A stretch of DNA of 64,000 bases, taken from assembly GCF_000744255.1 (NCBI RefSeq), contig NZ_JQLO01000001.1:558001-622000 (forward strand), written 5' to 3'. The stretch is from Carnobacterium divergens DSM 20623 (GTDB lineage Bacteria; Bacillota; Bacilli; Lactobacillales; Carnobacteriaceae). A program made the translations under genes and the position numbers. Position 1 is the first letter of the stretch. Every line of letters starts with the position of its first letter. This document shows, one piece after another, positions 45,547-54,712 of this stretch. Under the pieces are notes generated by a model. The model made no database searches. It saw nothing but the letters and a program-made list of their open reading frames with translations, and was not told the DNA's origin.

Positions 45547-46669
45547 CGAATTAGATTTAAATGAAGAAATCCGCTGTATTGGTTGTGGAGCAATTATTCA
45601 AACAACTGATAAAGACGCGCTAGGCTACACTCCGGTTTCGGCATTAGAAAAAGGGTTGGAGAGCGGTGAAGTCTATTGTCAACGTTGTTTTAGACTAAGA
45701 CATTACAATGAAATTCAAGACGTTAAACTTACCGATGACGACTTCTTAAAATTATTAAACGAAATCGGCACAAAAGATGCGTTAATTGTGAATGTGATTG
45801 ATATTTTTGATTTTAATGGTAGCTTGATTCCTGGACTACATCGTTTTGTTGGAAACAATCCGGTTTTACTAGTAGGAAATAAAGTTGATTTGTTACCAAA
45901 ATCATTAAAACGTGGCAAAATGACCCAATGGTTAAAAGAACGTGCCTTTGAAGAAGGACTACGCCCTGAAGATGTCATTTTAACAAGTGCAATGAAAGCA
46001 AAAGAAATGGATAGCCTACTAGAAACCATTGAAAAACATCGTAAAGGCCGTGATGTATTTGTAGTTGGGGTAACCAATGTTGGGAAATCAACCTTGATTA
46101 ATCAAATTATCAAAAACACAGCTGGCGTACAAGATTTAATTACGACTTCACAATTTCCAGGAACAACCCTTGACCGTATCGAGATTCCATTAGAAGATGG
46201 GAAAAATTTAATTGATACACCAGGAATTATTCATCGTCACCAAATGGCACACGTTTTAGGAGATAAAGATCTAAAATTGATCGCTCCTAAAAAAGAAATT
46301 AAGCCAATGGTTTACCAATTAAACGAAGAGCAAACCTTGTTTTTTGGTGGAGTAGCGCGTTTTGATTACTTGAAAGGTGGGCGTAGATCCTTCACTTGTT
46401 TCTTATCAAATGATTTGAAAATTCATCGTACAAAGCTTGAAAAAGCCGATGAATTGTATGCAAATCATGTGGGAGGAATGTTGCAACCCCCTCGTCAAGA
46501 AGAAGTGGAAAGCTTCCCTGAGTTGGTTCGTTTTGAATTTTCTGTCAAAGAAAAAAGCGATATTGTCTTTGCTGGTCTAGGCTGGGTAACGGTTAACGAA
46601 CCAGGTGCAGTTGTAGCTGGTTGGGCGCCAAAAGGCGTTAGTGTTGTGATTCGTAAATCATTGATTTAA
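45536..46669 (+). CDS. yqeH: Ribosome biogenesis GTPase YqeH
   Basis: This circularly permuted GTPase acts in 30S subunit assembly. The N-terminal zinc finger is CIGCG...CQRC (about 13-51). G4 and G5 come before G1 (NKVDLL, then GVTNVGKSTLINQ at about 178-190), with G3 as DTPG, the permuted order. A C-terminal RNA-binding part completes the 377 residues. ATG 45536 is taken; a TTG one codon earlier has slightly better spacing (7 bp) to GGAGG. It overlaps the end of yqeG, so translation is coupled. Confidence 0.95.
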   Translation: MENNELDLNEEIRCIGCGAIIQTTDKDALGYTPVSALEKGLESGEVYCQRCFRLRHYNEIQDVKLTDDDFLKLLNEIGTKDALIVNVIDIFDFNGSLIPGLHRFVGNNPVLLVGNKVDLLPKSLKRGKMTQWLKERAFEEGLRPEDVILTSAMKAKEMDSLLETIEKHRKGRDVFVVGVTNVGKSTLINQIIKNTAGVQDLITTSQFPGTTLDRIEIPLEDGKNLIDTPGIIHRHQMAHVLGDKDLKLIAPKKEIKPMVYQLNEEQTLFFGGVARFDYLKGGRRSFTCFLSNDLKIHRTKLEKADELYANHVGGMLQPPRQEEVESFPELVRFEFSVKEKSDIVFAGLGWVTVNEPGAVVAGWAPKGVSVVIRKSLI

Positions 46670-46719
46670 CAAATTAAAATAGAAAAGTCGTACAAAAGCG
46701 ACTTAATGGAGTTGAAAGC

Positions 46720-47040
46720 ATGAATTTAACAGGAAAACAAAAACGTTTCTTACGAAGCGAAGCGCACCACTTAACCCCTATTTTTCAAGTTGGAAAAGGC
46801 GGATTAAGTGATGAAATGATGAAACAAATTGGCGAAGCTTTAGAAAAAAGAGAGCTTTTAAAAGTTAGCTTACTGCAAAATACAGATGAAGAAGTTACTG
46901 AAGTAGCAGCTGCCATCGAAAAAACAGTTGGCTGTGATGCCATTCAAATTATTGGACGCGTGATCGTCTTATTCCAACCATCAACAAAAGAAAAATACCA
47001 ACGCATTTCAAGTCGACTTCCTAGAGTGAAAGCTAATTAA
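46720..47040 (+). CDS. yhbY: Ribosome assembly RNA-binding protein YhbY (CRM domain)
   Basis: This 106-residue single CRM-domain protein starts LTGKQKRFLRSEAHHLTPIF. The RNA-binding GxxG loop appears as VGKGGLS (about 25-31). It binds pre-50S particles. It lies directly after yqeH, as in Bacillus yqeI. Confidence 0.93.
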   Translation: MNLTGKQKRFLRSEAHHLTPIFQVGKGGLSDEMMKQIGEALEKRELLKVSLLQNTDEEVTEVAAAIEKTVGCDAIQIIGRVIVLFQPSTKEKYQRISSRLPRVKAN

Positions 47041-47061
47041 TCAAAAGGTTAGGTGATTTCA

Positions 47062-47688
47062 TTGAAAAATCAAACAATCGTGATGACAAAAGCAGAACCA
47101 TTCGTTGAGCAGCGTAAACGAGTAGGGATTATTGGCGGAACGTTTAATCCACCTCATATTGGTCATTTAGTAATTGCCGATCAAGTAGGGCACCAATTAG
47201 GATTAGATACAATTTACTTTATGCCGGATGCTGAGCCACCACACATTGATCGAAAAGAAGCAGTAGATGCAACTCATCGCTTAAAAATGGTGGCATCAGC
47301 AATTGAAGGCAACCCGCTATTTGAACTAGAAGAGCGAGAAATCCTTCGTGGTGGAAAAAGCTATACCTTTGATACGATACTTGAATTAACCAAAGAACAT
47401 CCTGAAATCGACTATTATTTTATTATTGGTGGCGATATGGTTGAATACTTACCAAAATGGTATCGTATTGACGAATTGATTCAATTGGTCCAGTTTGTTG
47501 GTGTGAAACGACCAAATTATGGAACCGATAGTCCTTATCCTATCATTTGGGTAGACGTACCAGCGATTGATGTCAGCTCAACAGATCTTCGAAAAAAACT
47601 TGAATTAGGTTGCCCAGTTCATTATTTGATTCCTGAAAAAACTCTTACTTATATTAAAGAAAAGGGGCTGTATCAAGATGACAAATAA
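47062..47688 (+). CDS. nadD: Nicotinate-nucleotide adenylyltransferase NadD
   Basis: NadD joins nicotinate mononucleotide and ATP to deamido-NAD, an essential NAD step. The sequence has the nucleotidyltransferase motif GGTFNPPHIGHL (about 26-37) and the C-terminal VSSTDLRKKL (ISSTxxR). The TTG at 47062 is chosen because AGGTG (47051-47055) lies 6 bp upstream; the GTG at 47053 is inside that site. The gene ends 11 bp inside yqeK. Confidence 0.95.
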   Translation: MKNQTIVMTKAEPFVEQRKRVGIIGGTFNPPHIGHLVIADQVGHQLGLDTIYFMPDAEPPHIDRKEAVDATHRLKMVASAIEGNPLFELEEREILRGGKSYTFDTILELTKEHPEIDYYFIIGGDMVEYLPKWYRIDELIQLVQFVGVKRPNYGTDSPYPIIWVDVPAIDVSSTDLRKKLELGCPVHYLIPEKTLTYIKEKGLYQDDK

Positions 47689-48277
47689 GATGGAATACAC
47701 TACTAACTATTTAAAAATGAGTCGTGTCGAACTACTTGAGCGCGTTCAAATGCAAATGGGTGAACGCCGTTTCAAACATGTTTTAGGCGTAGAAGAAATG
47801 GCGATTGCGTTAGCCGGTCGATACGAAGCAGACATTGAGGCAGCTAGTATAGCTGCGCTGACTCATGACTATGCAAAAGAGCGCGATCGCGATGAAATGC
47901 AAGAGTTAATCCGTAAAGAAGGCTTTGACTTGGATTTGCTCAATTACGGAAGCGAGATTTGGCATGGTCCAGTGGGCGCATTTTTAGTTCAAAAAGAACT
48001 AGGTGTTCAGGATGACTTGATTTTAGATGCCATTCGTAAGCATACGGTAGGAGCAAGTGAGATGACGTTGTTGGATAAAATTATTTATGTAGCAGATTTT
48101 ATCGAACCTAATCGCGACTTTCCAGGAGTAGCAGAAGCTAGAGAAATTGCGATTCGTAATTTAGATGAGGCTGTTGCTTTTGAAACAAAACATACTTTAC
48201 ACTATTTAATTGAAAAAAATACCAAAATTTACCCACAAACCATTGCAACTTACAATACATGGGTTGCCAAATCATAG
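47678..48277 (+). CDS. yqeK: HD-domain bis(5'-nucleosyl)-tetraphosphatase YqeK
   Basis: This 199-residue HD hydrolase has metal residues in RRFKHVLGVEEMA, LTHDYAKE and HGPVGAFL, ending KHTVGASEMTLLDKIIYVADFIEPNR. YqeK-type enzymes split Ap4A symmetrically into two ADP. It overlaps the nadD end by 11 bp, indicating coupling. Confidence 0.93.
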   Translation: MTNKMEYTTNYLKMSRVELLERVQMQMGERRFKHVLGVEEMAIALAGRYEADIEAASIAALTHDYAKERDRDEMQELIRKEGFDLDLLNYGSEIWHGPVGAFLVQKELGVQDDLILDAIRKHTVGASEMTLLDKIIYVADFIEPNRDFPGVAEAREIAIRNLDEAVAFETKHTLHYLIEKNTKIYPQTIATYNTWVAKS

Positions 48278-48288
48278 GAGGAAATCAA

Positions 48289-48648
48289 TTGACAATATCA
48301 AGTGAAGAAATTTTAGAAATCGCCGTAAAAGCAGCAGACGACAAGCGTGCAGAGGACATCATGGCGATGGACGTGCGCAACATTTCAATTCTAGCAGATT
48401 ATTTTGTAGTGATGCACGGAAACAGTGAAAAACAAGTAGAAGCAATTGTAAACGAAATTGTCGATCAAGAAGAAATGGCTAAAGTAGAAGTAAAGCGTAT
48501 CGAAGGAAGAGACTCAGCTAAATGGATGTTGATTGATTTAGGAGACGTTGTTGTTCACGTATTCCATTACTCAGAACGTTCATTTTATAATTTAGAAAAA
48601 TTGTGGAGTGACGCTCCATTAGTTGATATCTCAAAAATGGTTGACTAA
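48289..48648 (+). CDS. rsfS: Ribosome silencing factor RsfS
   Basis: RsfS binds L14 on the 50S subunit and blocks subunit joining in starvation. The 119-residue protein has the Iojap-family segments AADDKRAEDIMAMDVRN, ADYFVVMHGNSEKQV and GDVVVHVFH. The TTG at 48289 is selected because AGGAGG (48276-48281) is 7 bp upstream; the in-frame ATG at 48259 lies inside yqeK and ahead of that site. Confidence 0.94.
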   Translation: MTISSEEILEIAVKAADDKRAEDIMAMDVRNISILADYFVVMHGNSEKQVEAIVNEIVDQEEMAKVEVKRIEGRDSAKWMLIDLGDVVVHVFHYSERSFYNLEKLWSDAPLVDISKMVD

Positions 48649-48649
48649 G

Positions 48650-49387
48650 ATGAGTTATCAAACATTTGCACAAGTTTATGATGCCATTATGGATGACTCG
48701 TTATATGAAAAATGGCTTTCATTTGTCAAACAGCAAGTGGCAACAAAAGACCAAAAAATATTAGAATTAGCTTGTGGAACAGGTGCCTTAGCCGTCACCT
48801 TAAAACAAGCAGGTTTTGATGTAACAGGTCTAGATTTATCTGAAAACATGTTGACCTTAGCGAATGAACGGGCTATAAATGCTGGTGTGAAATTGCCTTT
48901 AATTGAAGGCGACATGCTGGATTTATCTGAAATCGGCACATACGACGTTGTTACTTGTTTTTCAGATTCTATTTGCTACATGCCAGATGAAGCTGCAGTT
49001 GGAAAAGTTTTTAATGAAGTGGCGAACTTGTTACCAGCAGAAGGGCAATTTTTATTTGATGTACATTCTGTTTATCAAATGGATGAAGTTTTTCCTGGAT
49101 ATATGTATAATGATGCCTCACAAGAAATTAGTTTTCTATGGCAAAGTTATGAAGGCGAAGTGCCACATAGTATTGAACACGATTTAACTTTCTTTGTTTA
49201 CGATGAAGAACTAGATAGCTATGAACGTTTCGATGAGTGTCATAAGGAACGGACCTATCCATTAGAACAATACTTACAACTGTTGAAACAAGCTGGTTTT
49301 AGTCAAGTCAAAGTCAGTGGAGAATTTGGAACTCAAGAAGTAACAGATCAAACAACCCGTTGGTTCTTTACCTGTTCTAAAAAATAA
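48650..49387 (+). CDS. yqeM: Class I SAM-dependent methyltransferase (YqeM)
   Basis: This 245-residue Rossmann methyltransferase has motif I ILELACGTGALAVTL (about 39-53), the acidic residue of motif II in VTGLDLSENML and motif III DVVTCFSDSICYM. The substrate is unknown. The ATG follows the rsfS stop after one base, so translation is probably coupled and no strong ribosome binding site is needed. It is the last gene of the yqeG cluster, before a terminator. Confidence 0.88.
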   Translation: MSYQTFAQVYDAIMDDSLYEKWLSFVKQQVATKDQKILELACGTGALAVTLKQAGFDVTGLDLSENMLTLANERAINAGVKLPLIEGDMLDLSEIGTYDVVTCFSDSICYMPDEAAVGKVFNEVANLLPAEGQFLFDVHSVYQMDEVFPGYMYNDASQEISFLWQSYEGEVPHSIEHDLTFFVYDEELDSYERFDECHKERTYPLEQYLQLLKQAGFSQVKVSGEFGTQEVTDQTTRWFFTCSKK

Positions 49388-49399
49388 ATCAGACGAACG

Positions 49400-49435
49400 A
49401 ACGGAAAAATCATTCCCGATTTTTCTGTTTTTTTA
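49400..49435 (+). terminator. Terminator of the yqeG cluster
   Basis: CGGAAAAATC and GATTTTTCTG form the stem with a 6-base loop, then a T run. Confidence 0.87.
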
Positions 49436-49495
49436 AAAGAAAAATGAATTTTTACTTAAACAGCAGATAATACAAGGAAAGGAGGGCTCTGAGGG

Positions 49496-51268
49496 ATGAA
49501 TGAAGAGGCCGTTCAACTTCTACAAGAAATTTATGGGTATCCAGAATTTAGAGTAGGACAACAAGATGTGATTGATAAAGTCATAGCTAGACAAGATACC
49601 TTAGCGATTATGCCAACTGGTGGCGGCAAATCAATTTGCTATCAAATTCCGGCACTCTTATTTAATGGATTGACAATTGTAGTATCTCCATTAATCTCTC
49701 TAATGAAAGATCAAGTGGACGCCCTTCTCGAATTAGGGATACCTGCGACTTATATTAACAGTACACTTTCAAATGGAGAAATGCATCAACGATTAAAAAA
49801 TGCAAGTAATGGTGAATATAAGTTGTTATACGTTGCGCCAGAACGATTCCAAACAGAAGAAATTTTTTACTTAATGCAGTCTGTAGAGGTACCGTTTATT
49901 GCAATCGATGAAGCCCATTGTATTTCTCAATGGGGACATGATTTTAGACCGAGTTACCTTTCGTTATGTGAGACATTGCAGAGCATCCATCCAAGGCCCA
50001 CGATTTTAGCCTTAACAGCGACGGCAACGCCTGTTGTTTCAGATGACATACTGCGCTTACTAGGAATTGCACCAGATAATCGAGTTAAAACAGGTTTTTC
50101 AAGAGAAAACTTAGCCTTTCAAGTTGTAAAAGGACAAGATCGCAATCGCTTCTTATTAGAATATTTAAAAGTTAATCGTACACAATCAGGAATTGTTTAT
50201 GCAAGCACAAGAAAAGAAGTTGAACGTATTTATGAATTATTGTTAACCAAAGGGATTCAAGCTGGGAAATATCATGGTGGGATGAAAGAAAGCGAACGAA
50301 ATGACGCGCAAGAGAAGTTTCTTTATGATAAAGTAACGGTAATGGTAGCAACAAATGCCTTTGGAATGGGAATTGATAAAAGCAACGTGCGCTTTGTCAT
50401 TCATTATCAAATACCAAAAAATATTGAAGCATACTATCAAGAGGCTGGAAGAGCTGGGCGAGATGGATTAGACAGTGATGCCATCCTCCTGTTTTCACCC
50501 CAAGACATGCAGATTCAGCAATTTTTTATTGACCAGTCTGAAATGGAAGAGTCCCTTAAAAAATATGAATACAAAAAACTGCGTGAAATGGCTCAATACG
50601 GTTCAACTCAAATGTGTTTACAACGTTTTATTGTTCGTTACTTTGGAGAAGATTGTGAAGACTGTGAACGTTGTAGCAACTGTTTAGATGATCGTGATGA
50701 GGTAGACATTACGCTTGAAGCTCAAAAAGTATTGTCTTGTGTAAAACGGATGGGTGAAACCTTTGGCAAAGCGATGATCATGAAAGTCTTGACTGGTTCA
50801 AAAGATCAAAAAATGAAACAGTGGGATTTTGAAGAATTGTCTACCTATGGATTAATGAAAGGGATGCCTCAAAAAGAAGTCACACAACTGATTGATTACT
50901 TAACAGCAGAAAAATATTTAGCCCCAACAGATGGTCAATTTCCTATTTTAAAAATTACAAATACGGGTGTATCAGTACTAAAAGGAGAGTTAAAAGTAAG
51001 TCGGAAACAAGCACAAGTGGCTGAAAAAGTAGCTGTGGATGATGCGTTATTCGATGAGTTACGAGGAATTCGAAGTCTCTTAGCAAGCGAACATAAAGTT
51101 CCTCCGTACATTATTTTTTCAGATGAAAGTCTACGAGAAATGTGTCAGAAATTGCCTCAAACAGATACTGAACTGTTAACTGTTAAAGGTGTTGGTGAAA
51201 ATAAACTTGAAAAATATGGAGCTTATTTCCTAGACGCATTAAAAAAGGCGGAAGCAGTTAAGGGCTAA
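49496..51268 (+). CDS. recQ: ATP-dependent DNA helicase RecQ
   Basis: RecQ is a 3'-5' DNA helicase in recombination and fork repair. The 590 residues contain Walker A MPTGGGKSICYQ (about 36-47), the DEAH box AIDEAHCISQWGHDFRPSY (split as IDEAH and CISQWGHDF), motif VI QEAGRAGRDG, the RQC zinc cysteines (CEDCERCSNC, about 390-399) and a C-terminal HRDC domain (about 515-590). The ATG is about 10 bp after AAAGGAGGG. It is followed closely by tmcAL. Confidence 0.96.
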   Translation: MNEEAVQLLQEIYGYPEFRVGQQDVIDKVIARQDTLAIMPTGGGKSICYQIPALLFNGLTIVVSPLISLMKDQVDALLELGIPATYINSTLSNGEMHQRLKNASNGEYKLLYVAPERFQTEEIFYLMQSVEVPFIAIDEAHCISQWGHDFRPSYLSLCETLQSIHPRPTILALTATATPVVSDDILRLLGIAPDNRVKTGFSRENLAFQVVKGQDRNRFLLEYLKVNRTQSGIVYASTRKEVERIYELLLTKGIQAGKYHGGMKESERNDAQEKFLYDKVTVMVATNAFGMGIDKSNVRFVIHYQIPKNIEAYYQEAGRAGRDGLDSDAILLFSPQDMQIQQFFIDQSEMEESLKKYEYKKLREMAQYGSTQMCLQRFIVRYFGEDCEDCERCSNCLDDRDEVDITLEAQKVLSCVKRMGETFGKAMIMKVLTGSKDQKMKQWDFEELSTYGLMKGMPQKEVTQLIDYLTAEKYLAPTDGQFPILKITNTGVSVLKGELKVSRKQAQVAEKVAVDDALFDELRGIRSLLASEHKVPPYIIFSDESLREMCQKLPQTDTELLTVKGVGENKLEKYGAYFLDALKKAEAVKG

Positions 51269-51289
51269 ACAAAAAGGAGGAGCAAGCGA

Positions 51290-52474
51290 ATGAAGAGTTG
51301 TGGTGTTATTGTTGAATACAATCCTTTTCATAACGGGCATCTCTATCATTTAGAGCAAGCAAAAAAAACAACCAATTGCGATGTTTTGATTGCAGTAATG
51401 AGTGGGAATTTTTTACAGCGTGGGGAACCTGCTTTATTTGATAAGTGGACAAGAGCAGAAATGGCTTTAAATCACGGAGCGGATCTTGTGGTTGAGTTGC
51501 CCGTCCAATTTAGTGTTCAGTCAGCGGATTACTTTGCTAAGGGCGGCGTGGCGTTGCTCCAAGCATTAAAATGTGATAGTCTGTGCTTTGGCTCTGAAGA
51601 AGGAACGGGAACTGATTTTAAAAGGTTAGCTAATCAAGTAGAAGAAAAGCGAGTAGTTATTGATGAGGCATTTCAAAATTTTAAAAACAATGGCTCAAGT
51701 TATCCCGTTCAAATGAATCAAGCAATAAAAAGTGTTTTCCCAACCCATTCAATTGATTTAATGCAACCAAACAATATGTTAGGGTTTAGTTACGCAAAAG
51801 AAATCATTAAAGCTCAATCCTCAATGGAAATTAAAACAGTGAAACGACACCTTGCACAATTTCATGATGAGTCTATTGAAGAAAAAACAATCGCAAGCGC
51901 TACGGCGATTCGAAAAGAATTGTTCAATCCGTCTGATTCATTTAAAGAAATTCAAAAAGTGGTACCAGAAGATGTTTTTCAATTTATTTCTACAACAGAA
52001 TATGTTGACTGGGAAAATTATTGGGAATTGCTAAAATATCGCTTAACAACAATGTCATTAAGCGATTTACGTGGTATTTATCAAGTGAATGAAGGCCTAG
52101 AATTTCGATTAAAAGAAAAAGTGAAAGAAGCCTTTGCTTTTAATGAATTTATTCAATTGATTAAAAGCAAACGTTTGACTTGGGTGAAAATACAGCGCCT
52201 CTTTTGTTATATTTTATTAAATTTAACAAAAGTAGAGATGGCTGAGAAAGTTAAACAAGTTGAAGCCATTCGCGTTTTAGGATTTACTAAAAAGGGCCAA
52301 GAATACTTGAAAATTAAGAAAAAACAGCTAGAAATACCTTTGCTTACAAATATCAATCAAAAAAATCAACATCTTGTTGAGCTTGATATCCGAGCTGGAT
52401 TGGTGTACCAAATGGGAAAAATAGATCAAAAAATAAATCAGGATTATCGTCGTTATCCTATTAGAAAAAAATGA
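51290..52474 (+). CDS. tmcAL: tRNA(Met) cytidine acetate ligase TmcAL
   Basis: TmcAL makes N4-acetylcytidine at the wobble base of elongator tRNA(Met) from acetate and ATP. The 394-residue protein starts with the nucleotidyltransferase motif GVIVEYNPFHNGHLYHL (about 4-20) and carries the family segment SGNFLQRGEPALFDKWTRA (about 37-55) and NNMLGFSYAKEI. It follows recQ by 21 bp. In Bacillus (ylbM) the gene is next to the yceD-rpmF genes, as here. Confidence 0.93.
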   Translation: MKSCGVIVEYNPFHNGHLYHLEQAKKTTNCDVLIAVMSGNFLQRGEPALFDKWTRAEMALNHGADLVVELPVQFSVQSADYFAKGGVALLQALKCDSLCFGSEEGTGTDFKRLANQVEEKRVVIDEAFQNFKNNGSSYPVQMNQAIKSVFPTHSIDLMQPNNMLGFSYAKEIIKAQSSMEIKTVKRHLAQFHDESIEEKTIASATAIRKELFNPSDSFKEIQKVVPEDVFQFISTTEYVDWENYWELLKYRLTTMSLSDLRGIYQVNEGLEFRLKEKVKEAFAFNEFIQLIKSKRLTWVKIQRLFCYILLNLTKVEMAEKVKQVEAIRVLGFTKKGQEYLKIKKKQLEIPLLTNINQKNQHLVELDIRAGLVYQMGKIDQKINQDYRRYPIRKK

Positions 52475-52605
52475 TAAAAAAAGTTAACCTAATGAATTTA
52501 TCGGCAGATTTAAGTAAATCGAATAAAAAAATGATAAATCACATTCATTATGAAAACAAATTGAAAACCAAGCTACAAAAGAATTAAGCTGTAAGGTAAA
52601 ACACA

Positions 52606-52634
52606 TTGACAAAGGTGGTTACAACTAGTATAAT
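52606..52634 (+). promoter_or_regulatory. Perfect consensus promoter of yceD-rpmF
   Basis: TTGACA (52606-52611), a 17-bp spacer and TATAAT (52629-52634) form an exact sigma-A consensus, 29 bp before the yceD start. Confidence 0.93.
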
Positions 52635-52662
52635 TACCTTTGTTGCTTTAGGAGTGATGGAA

Positions 52663-53223
52663 ATGAAATGGTCATTATTAGAATTGCAAAAATATCGCAA
52701 TGAACCGCTAATTTTTTCTGAAGAGATTGATTTGAAAGAATCCATAATGGTAAGAGAAAGTGAAATCTTAGACATTAGTCCTGTTACCGTTAAAGGTACA
52801 CTAATTGTTCAAGATGAAATTATCGCCCGTTTGGAAATTTCGTTGGTAATTACATTACCCTCATCTCGTTCGTTAAAACCAGTTTCGGTTCCAATGTTGA
52901 TTGAAGCTAACGAACTTTATGTTCCAAAAGACGTAACCGATTTTGCAGAAGATGAAAAAAACGAGACGGTCATTTATCTAGATAAAGACCAAATTGATTT
53001 GACAGAAACTGTAGAAGATATTATTCTTTTGAACTTGCCAATGCAGGTGTTTACGCCTGAAGAAGAAGAAAGTGATGAACTGCCTTCTGGAAATGATTGG
53101 GAAGTAATTTCACAAGAAATGTATGAAGTGCGGATTGAAGAACAAAAAACACAAAACGTGGATCCTCGTCTTGCTGGTTTAGCAGATTTGTTTCCGGACG
53201 AATCTCGTGACAACCAAGAGTAA
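52663..53223 (+). CDS. yceD: YceD family protein (DUF177)
   Basis: This 186-residue soluble acidic protein has the DUF177 elements MKWSLLELQKYR, DISPVTVKGTLIVQDEIIARLEI (two parts) and the end NVDPRLAGLADLF. It has been linked to rRNA processing or ribosome balance in plants and bacteria. ATG 52663 is 8 bp after AGGAG. Upstream in-frame starts back to 52606 would read through the promoter itself and are rejected. It is co-transcribed with rpmF from the perfect promoter above. Confidence 0.9.
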   Translation: MKWSLLELQKYRNEPLIFSEEIDLKESIMVRESEILDISPVTVKGTLIVQDEIIARLEISLVITLPSSRSLKPVSVPMLIEANELYVPKDVTDFAEDEKNETVIYLDKDQIDLTETVEDIILLNLPMQVFTPEEEESDELPSGNDWEVISQEMYEVRIEEQKTQNVDPRLAGLADLFPDESRDNQE

Positions 53224-53298
53224 GATTGGAATAAATCGCTTTTTAACTATAACCCTAGGCAAATAGCAAAAAGCAATCCTTATAAGGAGGTGTAGATC

Positions 53299-53478
53299 AT
53301 GGCAGTACCAGCTAGAAGAACATCAAAAGCTAAAAAAAATAGACGTCGTACTCATTACAAATTGGAAGTTCCAGGCATGAACCCATGTCCTAACTGTGGC
53401 GAATTGAAAAAGAGCCACCATGTATGTCCAGCTTGTGGGCAATATGACGGTAAAGAAGTAGTAAGCAAAGAAGCTTAA
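53299..53478 (+). CDS. rpmF: 50S ribosomal protein L32
   Basis: This 59-residue protein starts [20 protein letters not shown] and has the zinc pairs CPNC and CPAC, so it is the zinc-binding form. TAAGGAGG precedes the ATG. It is the classical partner of yceD. It is too short for a long-ORF scan. Confidence 0.97.
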   Translation: MAVPARRTSKAKKNRRRTHYKLEVPGMNPCPNCGELKKSHHVCPACGQYDGKEVVSKEA

Positions 53479-53515
53479 TACAAACATTTCATCTTATTCC
53501 GTGAGATAATTTGTT

Positions 53516-53560
53516 AAATCCCTTTTGAGACCATGGCTCAAAAGGGATTTTGTTTTTTAT
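53516..53560 (+). terminator. Terminator after rpmF
   Basis: AAATCCCTTTTGAG and CTCAAAAGGGATTT form a perfect stem with a 7-base loop, then a T-rich tract. Confidence 0.93.
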
Positions 53561-53631
53561 TTTTGCATTTTCTAAAGTTCGTAGTACAATAGAGAATGAA
53601 ATTCAAAAAATAACCAAAGGGAGGGAAAGAT

Positions 53632-54006
53632 ATGAAGTTGCCGATTGCCATCGAAGAAGTGATTCTTTATCTTTTACCAATTTTTTTACTCTGGGGATTA
53701 GGAAAATTAATACATAAAGGTTTACTGGTTTTAAAGTGGAATCTAAAAGCGCCTGATTTATTAGTTCCATTTTTATTTGTAGGAATCCATATTTTAAGTC
53801 GTTTGTCATTTAGTGTGAGTTGGTTTCCCTATTTTGCCATTTTTATTTTAGCTGTAGGTATTGCTATTTTAATTATGCTAGCTGTAAAAAAGGGTGAAAT
53901 TTTATACAGTCAATTTTTTAAAATTTTTTGGCGATTCACTTTTATAAGTTCATTTTTCGTATATTATGTTCTTGTGATTATTAATTTAGTGACCACCTTT
54001 ATCTAA
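53632..54006 (+). CDS. DUF3397 family membrane protein
   Basis: This 124-residue protein has four hydrophobic segments (about 5-28, 42-60, 66-86, 98-122) with few charged residues outside the loops. DUF3397 genes sit between rpmF and mraZ in many Lactobacillales, matching this position. The function is unknown. The ribosome binding site is GGGAGGG. Confidence 0.82.
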   Translation: MKLPIAIEEVILYLLPIFLLWGLGKLIHKGLLVLKWNLKAPDLLVPFLFVGIHILSRLSFSVSWFPYFAIFILAVGIAILIMLAVKKGEILYSQFFKIFWRFTFISSFFVYYVLVIINLVTTFI

Positions 54007-54022
54007 TTAGTAGTATTATTAA

Positions 54023-54060
54023 AAGTATTTTTCCTGATTTTTGGAGAAATGCTTTTTTTG
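54023..54060 (+). terminator. Terminator after the DUF3397 gene
   Basis: AAGTATTTTTCC pairs with GGAGAAATGCTT (two G-U pairs), followed by a T run. It separates this gene from the dcw cluster. Confidence 0.8.
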
Positions 54061-54199
54061 TTTGATAAATATTTCCTAAACTGAAGAAATTTTGGGAAAG
54101 GCCCCCACTTTCTAAAAAATGGCAGAACTCTTTATTTTTAGGATTATTATGTCAAAAGTATGATATATTAATTATTTTTTCTTAAATTTTAAGTTATTA

Positions 54200-54229
54200 G
54201 TGGTGGAAAGTGGGGCAATGTGGTAGACT
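54200..54229 (+). promoter_or_regulatory. mraZ (dcw cluster) promoter with MraZ-type repeats
   Basis: GTGG occurs at 54200, 54210 and 54220 in three 10-bp direct repeats, the array bound by MraZ. An extended -10 (TGG-TAGACT, hexamer 54224-54229) directly follows the third repeat. Confidence 0.75.
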
Positions 54230-54263
54230 GAAAATGTATCTTGAAAGTGGGGTGAGTGTAGAC

Positions 54264-54695
54264 ATGCTAATGGGTGAATTTAAACATAATATCGATGCAA
54301 AAGGTCGATTGATTATGCCAGCCAAATTTCGTGAAGATTTAGGCGAAAAGTTCATTATTACAAGAGGGATGGATGGTTGCTTGTTTGGTTATCCAGAAAA
54401 AGAATGGACTACACTTGAAGAAAAATTAAAACAACTTCCACTTGCAAAAAAAGATGCTCGTGCTTTTACTCGGTTTTTTTATTCCGCAGCAACAGAGTGC
54501 GAATTAGACAAGCAAGGACGAATCAATATTCCTCAAACGTTAAGAGAACATGCAGAACTAGAAAAAGTATGCCATGTTATTGGTGTTTCTGACCGAATAG
54601 AAATATGGAGTCAAGATAGATGGGAAAAATTCTCAGAAGAAGCAGAAGAAAGTTTTGATGAGATTGCAGAAAGCATGATCGACTTTGGATTTTAA
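54264..54695 (+). CDS. mraZ: Transcriptional regulator MraZ
   Basis: This 143-residue DNA-binding protein represses the dcw operon in E. coli and others. It has two AbrB-like halves: [22 protein letters not shown] at the N-terminus and [21 protein letters not shown] in the second half. ATG 54264 is 7-8 bp after GGGGTGAG. The second ATG (54270) would lose two residues; both are possible. It leads the dcw cluster behind an array matching its own operator type. Confidence 0.95.
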   Translation: MLMGEFKHNIDAKGRLIMPAKFREDLGEKFIITRGMDGCLFGYPEKEWTTLEEKLKQLPLAKKDARAFTRFFYSAATECELDKQGRINIPQTLREHAELEKVCHVIGVSDRIEIWSQDRWEKFSEEAEESFDEIAESMIDFGF

Positions 54696-54712
54696 AAAGG
54701 GCGGGAAAACAA

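Noticed and set aside
50172-50440. Two overlapping short antisense frames inside recQ
   Set aside because: They lie over the conserved helicase motifs and lack start signals.
52606-52662. 57-bp N-terminal extension of yceD starting at TTG
   Set aside because: The TTG is the first part of a perfect -35 box and the extension spans the -10; AGGAG supports the ATG at 52663.
54210-54263. Longer mraZ frame starting at GTG 54210
   Set aside because: It covers the MraZ-type repeats and the -10. The canonical [11 protein letters not shown] start with a proper ribosome binding site is at 54264.
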